Below are positions 26,108 to 36,159 of a stretch of 64,000 nt of DNA, piece by piece. Within the stretch, counting starts at the first letter, position 1; each line of letters begins with the position of its first letter. Location: contig NZ_CP034539.1 of the NCBI RefSeq assembly GCF_003963535.1, positions 434,001 to 498,000 of the forward strand. Reading direction: 5' to 3'. Below the pieces are notes generated by a model. The model made no database searches. It saw only the letters and a list, made by a program, of their open reading frames with translations, and was not told the origin of the DNA. This DNA comes from Streptomyces cyaneochromogenes (GTDB taxonomy: Bacteria > Actinomycetota > Actinomycetes > Streptomycetales > Streptomycetaceae). The position numbers and the translations under genes are program-made.

Positions 26108-29100
26108 CGGGAGAGTCCTCCTTCGAGGTCCGCCGCTATCGCTTCGAGTTGCTCGACCTCGTCCTGGTCCAGGTCCAGCAGGGGGAAGTCGGACGGTGTG
26201 TGGCCGCCGACCGCCGGGTGGTCGCAGTGGGCCGCCAGTCCGCGCAGCAGCGCCAGCCAGATGCGGCCGAGGGAGTGGGCGGCCTCGTCGGCGAGGACCC
26301 GGGCCGGGCGGCCGAGGGTGAGGGTCAGTTCGGGGCCGTGGCGTGTGTCGCGGATGACGGCGCCCGCCTCCAGGGCGTGCGGCACGGGCATGCGCGGATC
26401 GTCCGAGCTGTACAGGGCACGCGCGGTGGCCGGCTCCCAGGGCACGGCCGCGCGGGATCCGCCGGGGCCGCCGGCGCGGGCGTCGAACCGGCCCAGGTAG
26501 TTGAAGCCGACCTGCGGGACGGGCAGTTCGGCCAGGACCGGCGCGGTCTCGGCGTTGAGGTACCGCAGCAGCCCGTAGCCCAGCCCGTCGCGGGGCACCG
26601 CCCGGCTCTGCTCCTTGACGGTCTTCAGCAGCCGCCCCGCCGCGGCCTCGCCGGCCAGCGCCCCGTGCAGGTCGACCCCGCCGATGTCGAGTCGTACCGG
26701 GTGGGCGCTGGTGAACCAGCCGACGGTCCGGGACAGGTCGGCGCCGTCCAGCGGGGTACGGCCGTGGCCCTCGACGTTCACCAGGACCGGCGCGAACGGG
26801 TCCTGCCGCCAGTGGGCGACGGCTCCGGCCAGCGTGGCCAGCAGGATGTCCTGGACGCCGCAGTGGAACAGCGCGGCCGTCCGGCCGACGAGGGTGGCGG
26901 TGTCGTTGTTGCGCAGGGTCCAGGAGTCGTGGCGTACGGTCGCCGCCGTGTCCCGGTCCGGGTCGAGGGGCGGCACACCGGGCAGTGGGGTGGCGTCCCG
27001 CAGCAGGGCGGCCCAGGCGGGCAGTTCGGCCACGCGGTGGTCGCGGTGGGCCTCTGCCGCCAGCCGCCGGGTCCAGCTCCGGTAGGAGGTGGCGACCGGG
27101 GCGGGACGTGGTGTGCGTCCGGCGGCCGCGGCCTCATAGGCCTCCTTGAGGTCCGGCACCAGGATCCGCCACGACACCCCGTCGACGACGAGATGGTGTG
27201 CGGCGACGACCAGCCGCCCGGCCCGCTCGGGGCCGGCGTCCAGCCATACGGCACGGACCATGGCCCCGGCCGCCGGGTCGAGTCGCGCCACGGCATCGCG
27301 GGCGGCCTGGTCGGCGGCGTCGGCGAGTTCGGCCGGGGTCGCGGTCCCGGTCGCGTCCACGCGGACGAGGAGACCGGCGGTGTCCGCGCGGTCCTGGGCG
27401 TCGGCGAGCAGCCGGGGCCCCGCGCCGTCGTCCGTCACGCGGGCGCGGAGCATGGCGTGGGTGTCGACCATGGCGGCGAGGGCGGCGGCGAGGGCGTCCT
27501 GGCGCAGTCCGGGCGGTGCCGTGAGGATCGTCCACTGTGCGAAGGCGCTGCCCGTGACCCGCTCGCCGAGGAAGCACGCCGCGGGCGTCCAGGGCACCTC
27601 GCCCGCACCGTCGTCGGCGTCGGCTGCCCGGCCCCCGGTTCCGACGGGCTCGGCGACGACCGCGAGTCGCTCGGGGGTCTTCTCGTCGAAGATCTGCCGG
27701 GGCGTGACGAGGAGTCCGGCCTGCCGGGCCCGGGTGACGAGTTGCAGCGAGGTGATGGAGTCGCCGCCGAGCGCGAAGAAGCTGTCGTCGGCGCCGACCC
27801 GGTCGAGCCCGAACATCTCGGCGATGGCGGTGCAGAAGACGTCCTCGGCGGGAGTCCTCGGCGCCCTGCCGACGGCTCCGGCGCCGAAGTCGGGCGCGGG
27901 CAGAACCTCGCGGTCCAGCTTGCCGTTCGGGGTCAGGGGCAGCTCGTCGAGGACCACCACGGCCGCCGGGACCATGTAGTCGGGGAGCGTGCGGGAGGCG
28001 TGGGCGCGGACGGCCGAGGGGTCCGCCTCGCGCCCGTCCGCGGGCACGGCGTAGCCGATCAGCCGGGCGTCGTGGATCGCCGCGACCGCCTGCTCGACGT
28101 CCGGGTGGTCGGCGAGCGCGGCCTCGACCTCGCCCAGCTCGATCCGGTGTCCGCGCAGCTTGACCTGTTCGTCGGCCCGTCCGGCGAACACCAGCTCGCC
28201 GCCGCGGGTCCGGCGGACCAGGTCACCGGTGCGGTACATCCGTCCGCCGCGGCCGCGCGGGTCGGCGACGAACCGCTCGGCGGTGAGCGCCGGCCGGTGG
28301 AGATAGCCGCGGGCCAGCCCGGCGCCGGTCACGTACAACTCGCCCGTCACGCCCGGCGGCACGGGACGCAGGAAGCCGTCGAGGACGTGTACGCCTGCCC
28401 GCGCGATCGGGCCGCCGATCGTCAGCGGGCCCGTGTCGTCGAGGGGGGCGGTGACGGTGGAGACGACAGCCGCCTCGGTCACGCCGTACTCGTTGTGGAG
28501 GTCGCAGCGGGTTGCCCAACGCCTGCGGGTGTCCGCCGGGAGGGCGTCACCGCCGCTCACCAGCACGCGCAGCGCGGGCAGTTCACGGTCCGGGAGGTGG
28601 GTGAGCTGGACGGCGGGCATCACGGCGTGGGTGATGCCGTGGTCGGCCAGCAGGCCGCCGAGCTCGTCGCCGGTGGTGTGCCCGCCGGCGGGCGCCAGCA
28701 CCAGCCGCCCGCCCGCGCACAACGTCGGCCAGATGTCCGCCATCGACACGTCGAAGCTCGGCGAGACCAGCTGTACGAGACGTGTGTCCGTGCCGATGGC
28801 GTACCGCTCGATCCGGTCGGCGACCAGATTCCGCAACCCGCCCCAGGTGACGGCGGCGCCCTTGGGGGTGCCGGTGGAACCGGAGGTGTGGATGACGTAC
28901 GCGGTGTGGTCGGCGTCGGGGGCCACGAGGACCCGCCCGTCGAGGGCCACCGCCGGTGGTTCCTCGTCCAGGATCACCAGCGGGCCCGCGAACCGCTCCG
29001 GCACCATCGGCCGGGTCCGCGCCGTGCACAGCACCGCGTCGGGCGCGGCGTCGGCGAGCACGAAGGCGATGCGGTCCGCGGGGTGGCCCGGGTCGACGGG

Positions 29101-32100
29101 GACGTACGCGCCGCCCGCGAGCGCGATGCCCAGAAGGGCGGTGATCAGCTCCACCGAGCGGGGCGCCAGGACGGCCACGCGGGAATCGGGGCCGACGCCG
29201 TGCGCGACCAGGTGGTGCGCCAGGCGCTCGGCGTCATGGGCGAGTTCGGCATACGTCAGCTCGCGGTCGGCCGCGACGAGGGCGATGCCCGCGGGGGTGC
29301 GGGCGGCCTGGTCGGTGAAGCGGCGAGGCGGGAGCGGGGAGGCGTCCGGGTGCGCTTCGCGGGCGTGCGGCGACGGGGTGGGATCGGCTGCGACGCCGGG
29401 CACGGTCAGCCGTCCCACCGGCACCGACGGATCCTCGATCATCTGCTCCAGCACCCGTGTCAGGGCGTGCGCCAGGCCTTCGGCGTCCGCGTCCGGGAAG
29501 CGGGCGCGACGGTGGGCGAGGCGGAGCTGGAGGCGGTCACCGAGGACGACGCCCAGCGTCAGCGGGTAGTGGGTGCCCTCCACGGTGGAGACGTGGTCCG
29601 TCCGCAGGGCGTCGGAGGACTGCGGGGAGCCGACCGCGCGGGGGTAGTTCTCGAAGACGAGGACCGAGTCGAAGGCGGAGCGGGACCCGGTGAGCCTGTG
29701 CAGTTCCGGCAGTCCCAGGTGGTGGGAGCCGATCAGCGCGGACTGGCGGCCCTGCAGCGCGGTCAGCATCTCCAGCACCGACTGGCCGCCGTCGAGCGGT
29801 ACCCGGACGGGCACGGTGTTCATGAACACCCCGACCATCCCCTCGACGCCCGGCAGTTCGGTGGGACGGGCGGCGACCGGGGCGCCGAACACCACGTCGG
29901 TGCGGCCCGTGAGCCGCGACAGCACCAGCGCCCAGGCTCCTTGCAGCAGGGTGTTGACCGTCAGCCCACCGCCGCGCGCGAAGGCGACCAGCCGGGCGGT
30001 GAACTCCTCCGGGAACTCTCGGGTCAGACAACCGGCGTCGGCCGAGTCCTTCGCCCGTTCCAGGGGATCGACGAGGGTCGGCTCCGCCACCCCGGCCAGC
30101 TCGGCCCGCCACGCCGCACGCGCGGCCTCCTTGTCCTGCCGGGCGAGCCACGCCAGATGGTCCCGGAAGGACGGTGCCGGCCCGAGCGCCGAGGCATCGC
30201 CGCCGGACGCGTACAGCGCGGAGACCTCGTTGAGGACGACGGACATGGACCAGCCGTCGAAGAGGATGTGGTGCGTGACGACGACGAGCCGGTGACGCGT
30301 GTCGGAGAGCCGGACGAGGACGAGGCGCAGCAGCGGGGGCCGGGCCGGGTCGAGTCGTACCGCCTGCTCCCGCGCGGCCGTCTCGGCGAGCCGCGCCTCG
30401 GTCTCCCGCGTACCGAGCCCGGAGAGATCGACCTCCCGCCACGGGATCCGTACGTCCTGCACGACGGCCTGGACCAGCCGTCCCGAGGCGAGCCGGTGGA
30501 AGCCGGCCCGCAGGGTCGCGTGCCGGGCCGCCACACCCTGCCAGGCCGCCCGCAGCCGGCCGACGTCGAGCCGCCCGCTCAGTTCCAGCACCCACTGGCC
30601 CTCGTAGACATCGGGGCCCTGCTCGTCGTAGGCGGCGTGAAAGAGCAGTCCTTCCTGCAGCGGGGTGAGCGGCCAGATCTCGGCGACGCCGGGAACCTTG
30701 GCCTCCAGCTCGGCGGACTCGTCCGCGGTGAGGTCGACGAGGGGGACGTCTGCCTGCGCTGCCGCCGCGTCGTGTGTGACGTCGAGCTGTGCCACGGCGG
30801 CGAGAGCGGCGGGCGTTTCATGCTCGAAGACGTCCTGGGCGCCGAAGGCGATGCCCTTGCGGTTGCCGCGTGCGGCGAGCTGCATCGACATGATGGAGTC
30901 GCCGCCCAGCTCGAAGAAGCTGTCCTCCACGCCGACCCGCTCGCGGCCGAGGACGTCCGCGAAGAGCGCGCAGAGGAGTGCCTCCGCCGGGGTCCGCGGC
31001 GCACGGCTTGCCGTCGCCGTGAACTTTGGTGCGGGAAGGGCGTTGTGGTCGACCTTGCCGTGGACGGTCAGGGGCAGGGCGTCCAGGACGACCAGGGCGG
31101 CCGGGACCATGTAGTCGGGCAGGACCTGCGCCAGACCGTCGCGCAGGAGGTCGGGGTCCGTGGCGTCGCCGTCCGGGACGAGGTATCCGATGAGCTGCTT
31201 CTCGCCGGGCCGGTCCTCACGGGCGACGACGACGGCCTCGGCGACGCCCGGCCGGCCGGTCAACGCGGCTTCCACCTCGCCGGGTTCGACCCGAAAGCCC
31301 CGGATCTTCACCTGGGAGTCCGCGCGGCCCGCGAAGACCAACTCGCCGTCCTGCGTCCGGCGGGCCAGGTCACCGGTGCGGTACATCCGCTCCCCGTCCG
31401 CGAACGGGGAGGCCACGAATCGCTCGGCGGTCAGCGCGGCCCTGCCCGGATACCCACGGGCCAGGCCGGCACCGGCTATGTACAGCTCGCCCGTCACGCC
31501 GGGGGCGACGCACCGGAGCGAGTCGTCGAGAACATGGACCTGACGGTTCGCCAGGGGGTGGCCGATCGGCAGTTCCCGAGCGGTGTCGTCGCCCGGCTCG
31601 ATGAGGTGCCAAGTGGCGCACAGGGTCGATTCCGTGGGGCCGTACAGATGACGCACGCGCACCTGCGGGCAGGCCTCACGGACCCGCTCCACGGCCTCCA
31701 GCGGTACGACGTCACCACCGGTGAGGACTTCCCGTGCGCCGGTGAAGCAGTCGGGCGCCTCCGTCGCCAGCACCCGGAAGAGTCCCGCGGTGACGTGCAC
31801 GTGCGTGACACCGGCGGCGATGTGACGCCGTACGGCCGCCGCGTCGACCGCCACACCGGGCTCCGCCACGACGATGCGCGCACCCGTCGCCAACGGCACC
31901 CACACCTCGAACAGCGAGATGTCGAAGGCGTGCGGGGCGTGGAACAGCACCGCGTCGCCCGGCCCCACGGCCCAGCCGCGGTCGGAGACCAGAGCCGCTA
32001 CGCCGCCGTGCGTCACGGCGACACCCTTCGGCGTTCCGGTCGAACCGGACGTGTACATCACGTACGCGAGATCGTCCCCGGCCACGGCGACGGACGGAGC

Positions 32101-32475
32101 CTCGCCGTCGTCCTCGCCCTCGTCGGTGACGACCGCGTCGATCGTCACGACCGGCGCGGAGTCCTCCAGCACGAACGCGACCCGCTGCGCCGGGTACGCA
32201 CTGTCCACCGGCACATAGGCCGCCCCTGCCTTCCACACGCCCAGCAACGCGCCGACCAGGTCGGCGGAACGTTCCAGCCGGACGGCCACCCGGTCTCCGC
32301 GACGGACGCCGCGCCCGCGCAGATGCGCCGCCATGCGGTCGGAGGCCGCGTCCAGTTCCCCGTACGACATCACCCGCTCACCGGCGAGCACCGCCGCCGC
32401 GTCCGGTGCCTGCGCCACTCGGGCACGGAACAACTCCAGCACCGAGACCGGCGCTGCCACCGACGTGCCGTTCAT
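26104..32475 (-). CDS. comA-like: NRPS modules 1-2: A(Hpg)-T, C-A(aromatic, Trp?)-T-E, ComA-like
   Basis: Initiation enzyme of 2123 residues. Module 1 has no C domain: A about 10-490 (code D-I-F-H-L-G-L-L-C, Hpg), T Ser near 525. Module 2: C about 595-1025 (HHILFDGW), A about 1055-1525, T near 1573, E about 1623-2100 ([15 protein letters not shown]). The module 2 pocket reads D-V-A-V-V-G-E-V-V, and the A5 core is NEYGVTE rather than YGPTE. I do not know this code with certainty; Trp is inferred from the complestatin order. The ATG at 32475 is preceded by GGGGGAG and lies 47 bases after the exporter gene, so the exporter and NRPS genes are probably one operon. In complestatin the first Hpg is later converted to a benzoylformyl group. 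Confidence 0.92.
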   Translation of the reverse strand: MNGTSVAAPVSVLELFRARVAQAPDAAAVLAGERVMSYGELDAASDRMAAHLRGRGVRRGDRVAVRLERSADLVGALLGVWKAGAAYVPVDSAYPAQRVAFVLEDSAPVVTIDAVVTDEGEDDGEAPSVAVAGDDLAYVMYTSGSTGTPKGVAVTHGGVAALVSDRGWAVGPGDAVLFHAPHAFDISLFEVWVPLATGARIVVAEPGVAVDAAAVRRHIAAGVTHVHVTAGLFRVLATEAPDCFTGAREVLTGGDVVPLEAVERVREACPQVRVRHLYGPTESTLCATWHLIEPGDDTARELPIGHPLANRQVHVLDDSLRCVAPGVTGELYIAGAGLARGYPGRAALTAERFVASPFADGERMYRTGDLARRTQDGELVFAGRADSQVKIRGFRVEPGEVEAALTGRPGVAEAVVVAREDRPGEKQLIGYLVPDGDATDPDLLRDGLAQVLPDYMVPAALVVLDALPLTVHGKVDHNALPAPKFTATASRAPRTPAEALLCALFADVLGRERVGVEDSFFELGGDSIMSMQLAARGNRKGIAFGAQDVFEHETPAALAAVAQLDVTHDAAAAQADVPLVDLTADESAELEAKVPGVAEIWPLTPLQEGLLFHAAYDEQGPDVYEGQWVLELSGRLDVGRLRAAWQGVAARHATLRAGFHRLASGRLVQAVVQDVRIPWREVDLSGLGTRETEARLAETAAREQAVRLDPARPPLLRLVLVRLSDTRHRLVVVTHHILFDGWSMSVVLNEVSALYASGGDASALGPAPSFRDHLAWLARQDKEAARAAWRAELAGVAEPTLVDPLERAKDSADAGCLTREFPEEFTARLVAFARGGGLTVNTLLQGAWALVLSRLTGRTDVVFGAPVAARPTELPGVEGMVGVFMNTVPVRVPLDGGQSVLEMLTALQGRQSALIGSHHLGLPELHRLTGSRSAFDSVLVFENYPRAVGSPQSSDALRTDHVSTVEGTHYPLTLGVVLGDRLQLRLAHRRARFPDADAEGLAHALTRVLEQMIEDPSVPVGRLTVPGVAADPTPSPHAREAHPDASPLPPRRFTDQAARTPAGIALVAADRELTYAELAHDAERLAHHLVAHGVGPDSRVAVLAPRSVELITALLGIALAGGAYVPVDPGHPADRIAFVLADAAPDAVLCTARTRPMVPERFAGPLVILDEEPPAVALDGRVLVAPDADHTAYVIHTSGSTGTPKGAAVTWGGLRNLVADRIERYAIGTDTRLVQLVSPSFDVSMADIWPTLCAGGRLVLAPAGGHTTGDELGGLLADHGITHAVMPAVQLTHLPDRELPALRVLVSGGDALPADTRRRWATRCDLHNEYGVTEAAVVSTVTAPLDDTGPLTIGGPIARAGVHVLDGFLRPVPPGVTGELYVTGAGLARGYLHRPALTAERFVADPRGRGGRMYRTGDLVRRTRGGELVFAGRADEQVKLRGHRIELGEVEAALADHPDVEQAVAAIHDARLIGYAVPADGREADPSAVRAHASRTLPDYMVPAAVVVLDELPLTPNGKLDREVLPAPDFGAGAVGRAPRTPAEDVFCTAIAEMFGLDRVGADDSFFALGGDSITSLQLVTRARQAGLLVTPRQIFDEKTPERLAVVAEPVGTGGRAADADDGAGEVPWTPAACFLGERVTGSAFAQWTILTAPPGLRQDALAAALAAMVDTHAMLRARVTDDGAGPRLLADAQDRADTAGLLVRVDATGTATPAELADAADQAARDAVARLDPAAGAMVRAVWLDAGPERAGRLVVAAHHLVVDGVSWRILVPDLKEAYEAAAAGRTPRPAPVATSYRSWTRRLAAEAHRDHRVAELPAWAALLRDATPLPGVPPLDPDRDTAATVRHDSWTLRNNDTATLVGRTAALFHCGVQDILLATLAGAVAHWRQDPFAPVLVNVEGHGRTPLDGADLSRTVGWFTSAHPVRLDIGGVDLHGALAGEAAAGRLLKTVKEQSRAVPRDGLGYGLLRYLNAETAPVLAELPVPQVGFNYLGRFDARAGGPGGSRAAVPWEPATARALYSSDDPRMPVPHALEAGAVIRDTRHGPELTLTLGRPARVLADEAAHSLGRIWLALLRGLAAHCDHPAVGGHTPSDFPLLDLDQDEVEQLEAIAADLEGGLSR

Positions 32476-32522
32476 CTCTCCCCCTTCGAGGGACGACTGC
32501 TTCCGCGTGCCGCTGATGCCGA

Positions 32523-34601
32523 TCAGGGGGAGCCGTCGCCCCGCACCCGGGGGCCACGCAGACCGCCGCCGCCCATGCCGGGACCGCCCGTTCCGCCGCC
32601 GGGCATGCCACCTCCCATGCCTCCGCCGGGCATTCCGCCGCCGCGCGTCCGGATCTTCGGGGCCGGCGGACCCTGCGGCGGGACCTGTTCACGGTGGCCG
32701 TTGCTGGGGGGCGGAGGCTGCGTCTCGGACTTGCGGAACTGGGTGTTGTACAGGTGGGTGTAGAGGCCGCCGGCGGCGAGGAGTTCCTCGTGGGTGCCGC
32801 GTTCGCGGACCTTGCCGTCGTCGATGACGAGGATCTGGTCGGCCTCGCGGACGGTGGAGAGCCGGTGCGCGATGACCAGGGAGGTGCGGTTGCTCAGGGC
32901 CGTCTTCAGGGCGCGCTGGACGGCGGCCTCCGATGCGGAGTCCAGGTGGGCGGTGGCCTCGTCGAGCACGACGATCGCCGGTGCCTTCAACAGGAGCCGG
33001 GCAACGGCCAGTCGCTGCTTCTCGCCGCCGGAGAGCCGGAAGCCGCGGTCGCCGACGACCGTGCCGAGCCCGTCGGGCAGGGAGGCGACCAGGTCCCAGA
33101 TGCGGGCCTGCACGCACGCCTCGATCAGCTCTTCCTCGGTGGCCTCGGGGCGGGCGTAGGCGAGGTTCGCACGGATGGTGTCGTGGAAGAGATACGCGTC
33201 CTGGGCGACGACGCCGACGGTGGAGCGCAGCGAGTCGAACGTGAGGTCGCGGACGTCCTTGCCGTCGATGCGGACGGCTCCCGAGGTCACGTCGTACAGC
33301 CTGGACACCAGGTGGGTGAGGGTGGTCTTTCCGGCGCCGGACGGGCCGACCAGTGCCGTGAGCGTGCCGGGGGCGACGGTGAAGTCCAGTCCGTGCAGCA
33401 CCTTCGGCACCGCCCTGGCGCGCTCGTCGCCGGAGGCCGGGTGGGTCTCCAGGGAGGCCAGGGAGACCTCCTCGGGCCGGGGATAGGCGAAGGACACCTG
33501 CTCGAAGCGGATCTCCGGGGCCGACCCGCTGCTGGGCGCGGGGAGCGCTACGGCGTCCGGGCGCTCCTCGATGAGCGGTTTGATGTCGAGCAGTTCGAAG
33601 ATCCGGTCGAAACTGACCATCACCGTCAGGGCGTTGGCCTGCATGCTGGAGAGCTGGGTGATGGGGCCGAACAACCGGCCCAGCAGGGTGGCCAGGGCCA
33701 CCAGGGTGCCCAGTCCGATGACCTCGTCGAGGACGAGTCCACCGCCGACGCCGTACACGAGGGCGGTGGTGAGCGCGGTGAGCAGGGCCATGAGGATGAA
33801 CGCGAGGCGACTGAAGATCGTCAGCCGTACGCCGACCTCCCGCACCTTCTCCGCCTCGCTCTGGTACTTCGCCAGTTCCTCCACCGGGCGGCCGAACAGC
33901 TTGGCGAGCATGGCGCCTTGCACATTGAAACGCTCGTGAATCGTTCCGCTCAGGTTGGCGTGCAATTCCATTTGCTTCCTGGAATGCGCCTGAAGCCGAC
34001 GGCCGATGTACATCCAGGGCAGGAAGAACACCGGCAGCAGCACGAGTGCGATCAGACTGACGAGCCAGGAGAGATAGAACATCTCGGCGAGTACCAGCAC
34101 CACGGTGAGGGAGCCGGTCGCCGACAGCAGCAGGGTGGTGAGGGCCTGCTGGGCCATGACCACGTCGGTGTTGAGCCTGCTGGAGAGGGCGCCGGTCTGG
34201 GTGCGGGTGAAGAAGGCCAGGGGCAAGCGCTGCACATGGCGGAACGCCTGGACCCGCAGGCCGTAGCTGACTCCCTGGCCGATACGGCCGGAAAGCGCGC
34301 TCTGCGCGAGCTGGGTCACGGACCCGACCAGGGCGAGCGCGGCCACGAGCAGGGCCAGGCCGGCGACGACGCCGGCGTCGTCCTTCAGGATCCCGCTGTC
34401 GACTATCTCCTTCAGCACCAGCGGAGTCGCGACGATGATGAGTGAATCGACGAGCGTGATGAGGATGAGGGCGATCACCGCGCCGCGATGCGGTTGGACA
34501 AAGGCGAGTACCCGCCGCGGTGTTCCCGGCCTGATCTTTGAGGGCTCCGAATCATCGCCGCCCTTCATCATCACCCCACCGGGGGTCTGAGTGACCAGCA
34601 T
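32523..34601 (-). CDS. ABC exporter (TMD-NBD half transporter) of the peptide cluster
   Basis: Protein of about 692 residues with an N-terminal six-helix transmembrane domain (helices begin after [12 protein letters not shown]) and a C-terminal nucleotide-binding domain. The NBD shows Walker [10 protein letters not shown], signature [13 protein letters not shown], Walker [13 protein letters not shown] and an H-loop IAHRLSTV. This is an MsbA-like homodimeric exporter, most likely exporting the peptide or giving self-resistance. The ATG at 34601 is chosen; its AGGAGG lies 11 bases upstream inside a 13-base palindrome (34606-34618). A later start near 34571 is possible. The last 40 or so residues form a Gly/Met/Pro-rich tail that is unusual for the family. 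It lies just upstream of the first NRPS gene. Confidence 0.93.
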   Translation of the reverse strand: MLVTQTPGGVMMKGGDDSEPSKIRPGTPRRVLAFVQPHRGAVIALILITLVDSLIIVATPLVLKEIVDSGILKDDAGVVAGLALLVAALALVGSVTQLAQSALSGRIGQGVSYGLRVQAFRHVQRLPLAFFTRTQTGALSSRLNTDVVMAQQALTTLLLSATGSLTVVLVLAEMFYLSWLVSLIALVLLPVFFLPWMYIGRRLQAHSRKQMELHANLSGTIHERFNVQGAMLAKLFGRPVEELAKYQSEAEKVREVGVRLTIFSRLAFILMALLTALTTALVYGVGGGLVLDEVIGLGTLVALATLLGRLFGPITQLSSMQANALTVMVSFDRIFELLDIKPLIEERPDAVALPAPSSGSAPEIRFEQVSFAYPRPEEVSLASLETHPASGDERARAVPKVLHGLDFTVAPGTLTALVGPSGAGKTTLTHLVSRLYDVTSGAVRIDGKDVRDLTFDSLRSTVGVVAQDAYLFHDTIRANLAYARPEATEEELIEACVQARIWDLVASLPDGLGTVVGDRGFRLSGGEKQRLAVARLLLKAPAIVVLDEATAHLDSASEAAVQRALKTALSNRTSLVIAHRLSTVREADQILVIDDGKVRERGTHEELLAAGGLYTHLYNTQFRKSETQPPPPSNGHREQVPPQGPPAPKIRTRGGGMPGGGMGGGMPGGGTGGPGMGGGGLRGPRVRGDGSP

Positions 34602-34812
34602 GTCGAGGAGGACCTCCTGCTGTAGGGATTGGGTGAAGCAGCGAACGCGAATGGGCGGAGAGTCTCTCGGGTGCATTCCCGCACCGCGATCCGGGAGGCG
34701 ACGATACCTGTCTGAATTCCGGCCAACCACGCGATCCCGCTGGGCTTTTGGGCGTTCCTGTCCTGCCCGAGGGGGACAGCCGAAGATAACGTGCACATGA
34801 CAGAAATGCGGG

Positions 34813-34835
34813 CGTACTTCGCACATGGAAGTACG
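34813..34835. repeat. 8-bp inverted repeat in exporter leader
   Basis: CGTACTTC and GAAGTACG flank seven bases (GCACATG). It lies about 210 bases upstream of the exporter start and downstream of the strong hairpin. It could be a regulator site or an RNA stem; nothing favours one over the other. Confidence 0.5.
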
Positions 34836-34859
34836 GGAAGCGCATCGGGTCAGCCGTAC

Positions 34860-34888
34860 GGCATACCGTTCCGGCCGGGCGGCGTCAG
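34860..34888 (-). promoter_or_regulatory. Candidate promoter for exporter-NRPS operon
   Basis: On the minus strand, CTGACG (34883-34888) and TATGCC (34860-34865) are 17 bases apart, a plausible but weak sigma-70-type pair. It lies about 60 bases downstream of the StrR-type operator, as expected for an activator, but it overlaps the hairpin at 34869-34908, so it is uncertain. Confidence 0.3.
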
Positions 34889-34908
34889 ACAATGCCGCCC
34901 GGCCGGAA
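34869..34908. terminator. 15-bp GC-rich hairpin after the activator gene
   Basis: TTCCGGCCGGGCGGC (34869-34883) pairs perfectly with its complement at 34894-34908 around a ten-base loop. It lies 92 bases past the stop of the StrR-like gene and 270 bases before the exporter. No U-run follows, which is common for actinobacterial terminators. It may end the activator transcript, or act as an attenuator in the leader of the exporter operon. Confidence 0.55.
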
Positions 34909-34946
34909 GGCTTCCGCTCGCCGCGAGAGGGGTAAGCGGCGCCCGC

Positions 34947-34975
34947 GTCCAACTGCTCGCACCACACAGTTGGAC
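34947..34975. promoter_or_regulatory. StrR-type operator (9-N11-9 inverted repeat)
   Basis: GTCCAACTG (34947-34955) and CAGTTGGAC (34967-34975) form a perfect inverted repeat with an 11-base spacer. StrR-family activators bind sites close to GTTCGACTG-N11-CAGTCGAAC, so arm length, spacer and core match. It lies upstream of the exporter-NRPS operon and next to the StrR-like gene. Confidence 0.8.
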
Positions 34976-35000
34976 AAGCCGGTTGAACAGGCCGGTGAAA

Positions 35001-36074
35001 TCACACGGTCGGACAGGCCGACGAATCGGCCGGGGAATCCGATGAATCGTTGCCCTGGGCGGTATTCTTCTCGACCCGGGCGGCGACCTCTTCCCAGATA
35101 TGCGCGCACTCGCGGGCCAGATGGGCCACGGTGCCGCTCCAGTACGGCGGGACGGTGTCGACGATTCCCTCCCACTCGTCCGGCGGAAGCATGTGCACGC
35201 TGAGGAGCCGCAGCAACTGCCGCCCGGTCTCGTTGAGCCGGAGAGCGGGGTCCGCCTTGAGCCGGTTCACCGCCGAGAGCCCTTCCGTGAAGGCGGACCC
35301 GGCGGCCGTGTCGTGCCGGTCCTCACCATAGGGAGTGCGGGGCACGACCTTCAGGATCTCCTCACGCGGACGGGGCCGGACGCCCCGTGGCCTTGGAGGG
35401 AGCAGCGGCTCCTCCCCTCGGCCGAGGCGATTGCGCACATCCCGCGCGGTCTCCGGGGAAATGCCGGCGGCCCGGGCTATCTGACGTAGCGACAGATTCG
35501 GGTTCTGCGTGATGAGTTCGCCTGCCCGCCTGCGCCCCTCGGCGATGTCGACGGGACGGACCCGCCCGTCCCGGCCGATCCTCGCGACGTCCCCGGGCGC
35601 GCCGACCGTCGCCGACCGTCGGACATCGGCGACCGTACCGGCGGCGATACCGGTGACGGAGGCGATCTTCCGGTCCGACCACTGCGGATGCGTGGCGATG
35701 ATCCGCGCGGCGGCCCGTTTGCGGTCCGGCAGTGACAGCGGCAGTCCATGCCGCACGTTCGACTCGACGGCGAGCACGAAAGCGTCCGCCTCGGTGCCCT
35801 CGTAGAAGGTCACCGCGATGGTGCTGTGGCCGCGCAGTTGGGCGGCACGCAGTCGGTGCAGTCCGTCGATCACCCGCATCGATTCGCGGTGCACGATGAT
35901 GGGCGGCAGTGGACCGTCCAATTCCGCGAGAGCCGCCACATGGTCCGGGTCCTCGCCGCCGTTTCTCGGTGAACCTTCCACGGATAATGATCGAATATCG
36001 ATGTCGACGATCCCGTCATTGGTACTCCCCCGTCGCACCCACATCTCCGTTCGCTCGATCAACGCCTTCCTCAT
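35001..36074 (-). CDS. StrR/ParB-like pathway activator
   Basis: Protein of about 357 residues. A ParB/Srx-type N-terminal region (PIIVHRESMRVIDGLHRL, then VESNVRHGLPLSLPDRKRAA) is followed by two helix-turn-helix-like stretches (WSDRKIASVTGIAAGTVADV and LSLRQIARAAGISPETARDV). This is the architecture of StrR, Bbr and related activators of aminoglycoside and glycopeptide clusters. The ATG at 36074 has GAAGG eight bases upstream; an in-frame ATG at 36098 has no good ribosome site. A TTA leucine codon (35985-35987, residue 30) suggests control by the bldA tRNA. It is probably the cluster-specific activator acting at 34947-34975, and it appears to mark the right border of the cluster. Confidence 0.88.
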   Translation of the reverse strand: MRKALIERTEMWVRRGSTNDGIVDIDIRSLSVEGSPRNGGEDPDHVAALAELDGPLPPIIVHRESMRVIDGLHRLRAAQLRGHSTIAVTFYEGTEADAFVLAVESNVRHGLPLSLPDRKRAAARIIATHPQWSDRKIASVTGIAAGTVADVRRSATVGAPGDVARIGRDGRVRPVDIAEGRRRAGELITQNPNLSLRQIARAAGISPETARDVRNRLGRGEEPLLPPRPRGVRPRPREEILKVVPRTPYGEDRHDTAAGSAFTEGLSAVNRLKADPALRLNETGRQLLRLLSVHMLPPDEWEGIVDTVPPYWSGTVAHLARECAHIWEEVAARVEKNTAQGNDSSDSPADSSACPTV

Positions 36075-36098
36075 GCGTCGCACCTTCGGGCGACGCAT
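36073..36098. repeat. 9-bp inverted repeat at the activator start
   Basis: ATGCGTCGC (36073-36081) and GCGACGCAT (36090-36098) flank eight bases that contain the GAAGG ribosome site of the activator. In the mRNA the stem would hide this site; in DNA it could be an operator. Either reading would make the StrR-like gene's expression conditional. Confidence 0.5.
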
Positions 36099-36128
36099 TC
36101 CGGCACACCCGATTCCGCTGCCACGAGT

Positions 36129-36159
36129 GGATCAATCGACCCTCGTCGCAATTTGATCC
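36129..36159. repeat. 7-bp inverted repeat upstream of the activator
   Basis: GGATCAA (36129-36135) and TTGATCC (36153-36159) are separated by 17 bases, about 55 bases upstream of the preferred activator start. It is a candidate operator or promoter-proximal site. The arms do not match the StrR consensus. Confidence 0.4.
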
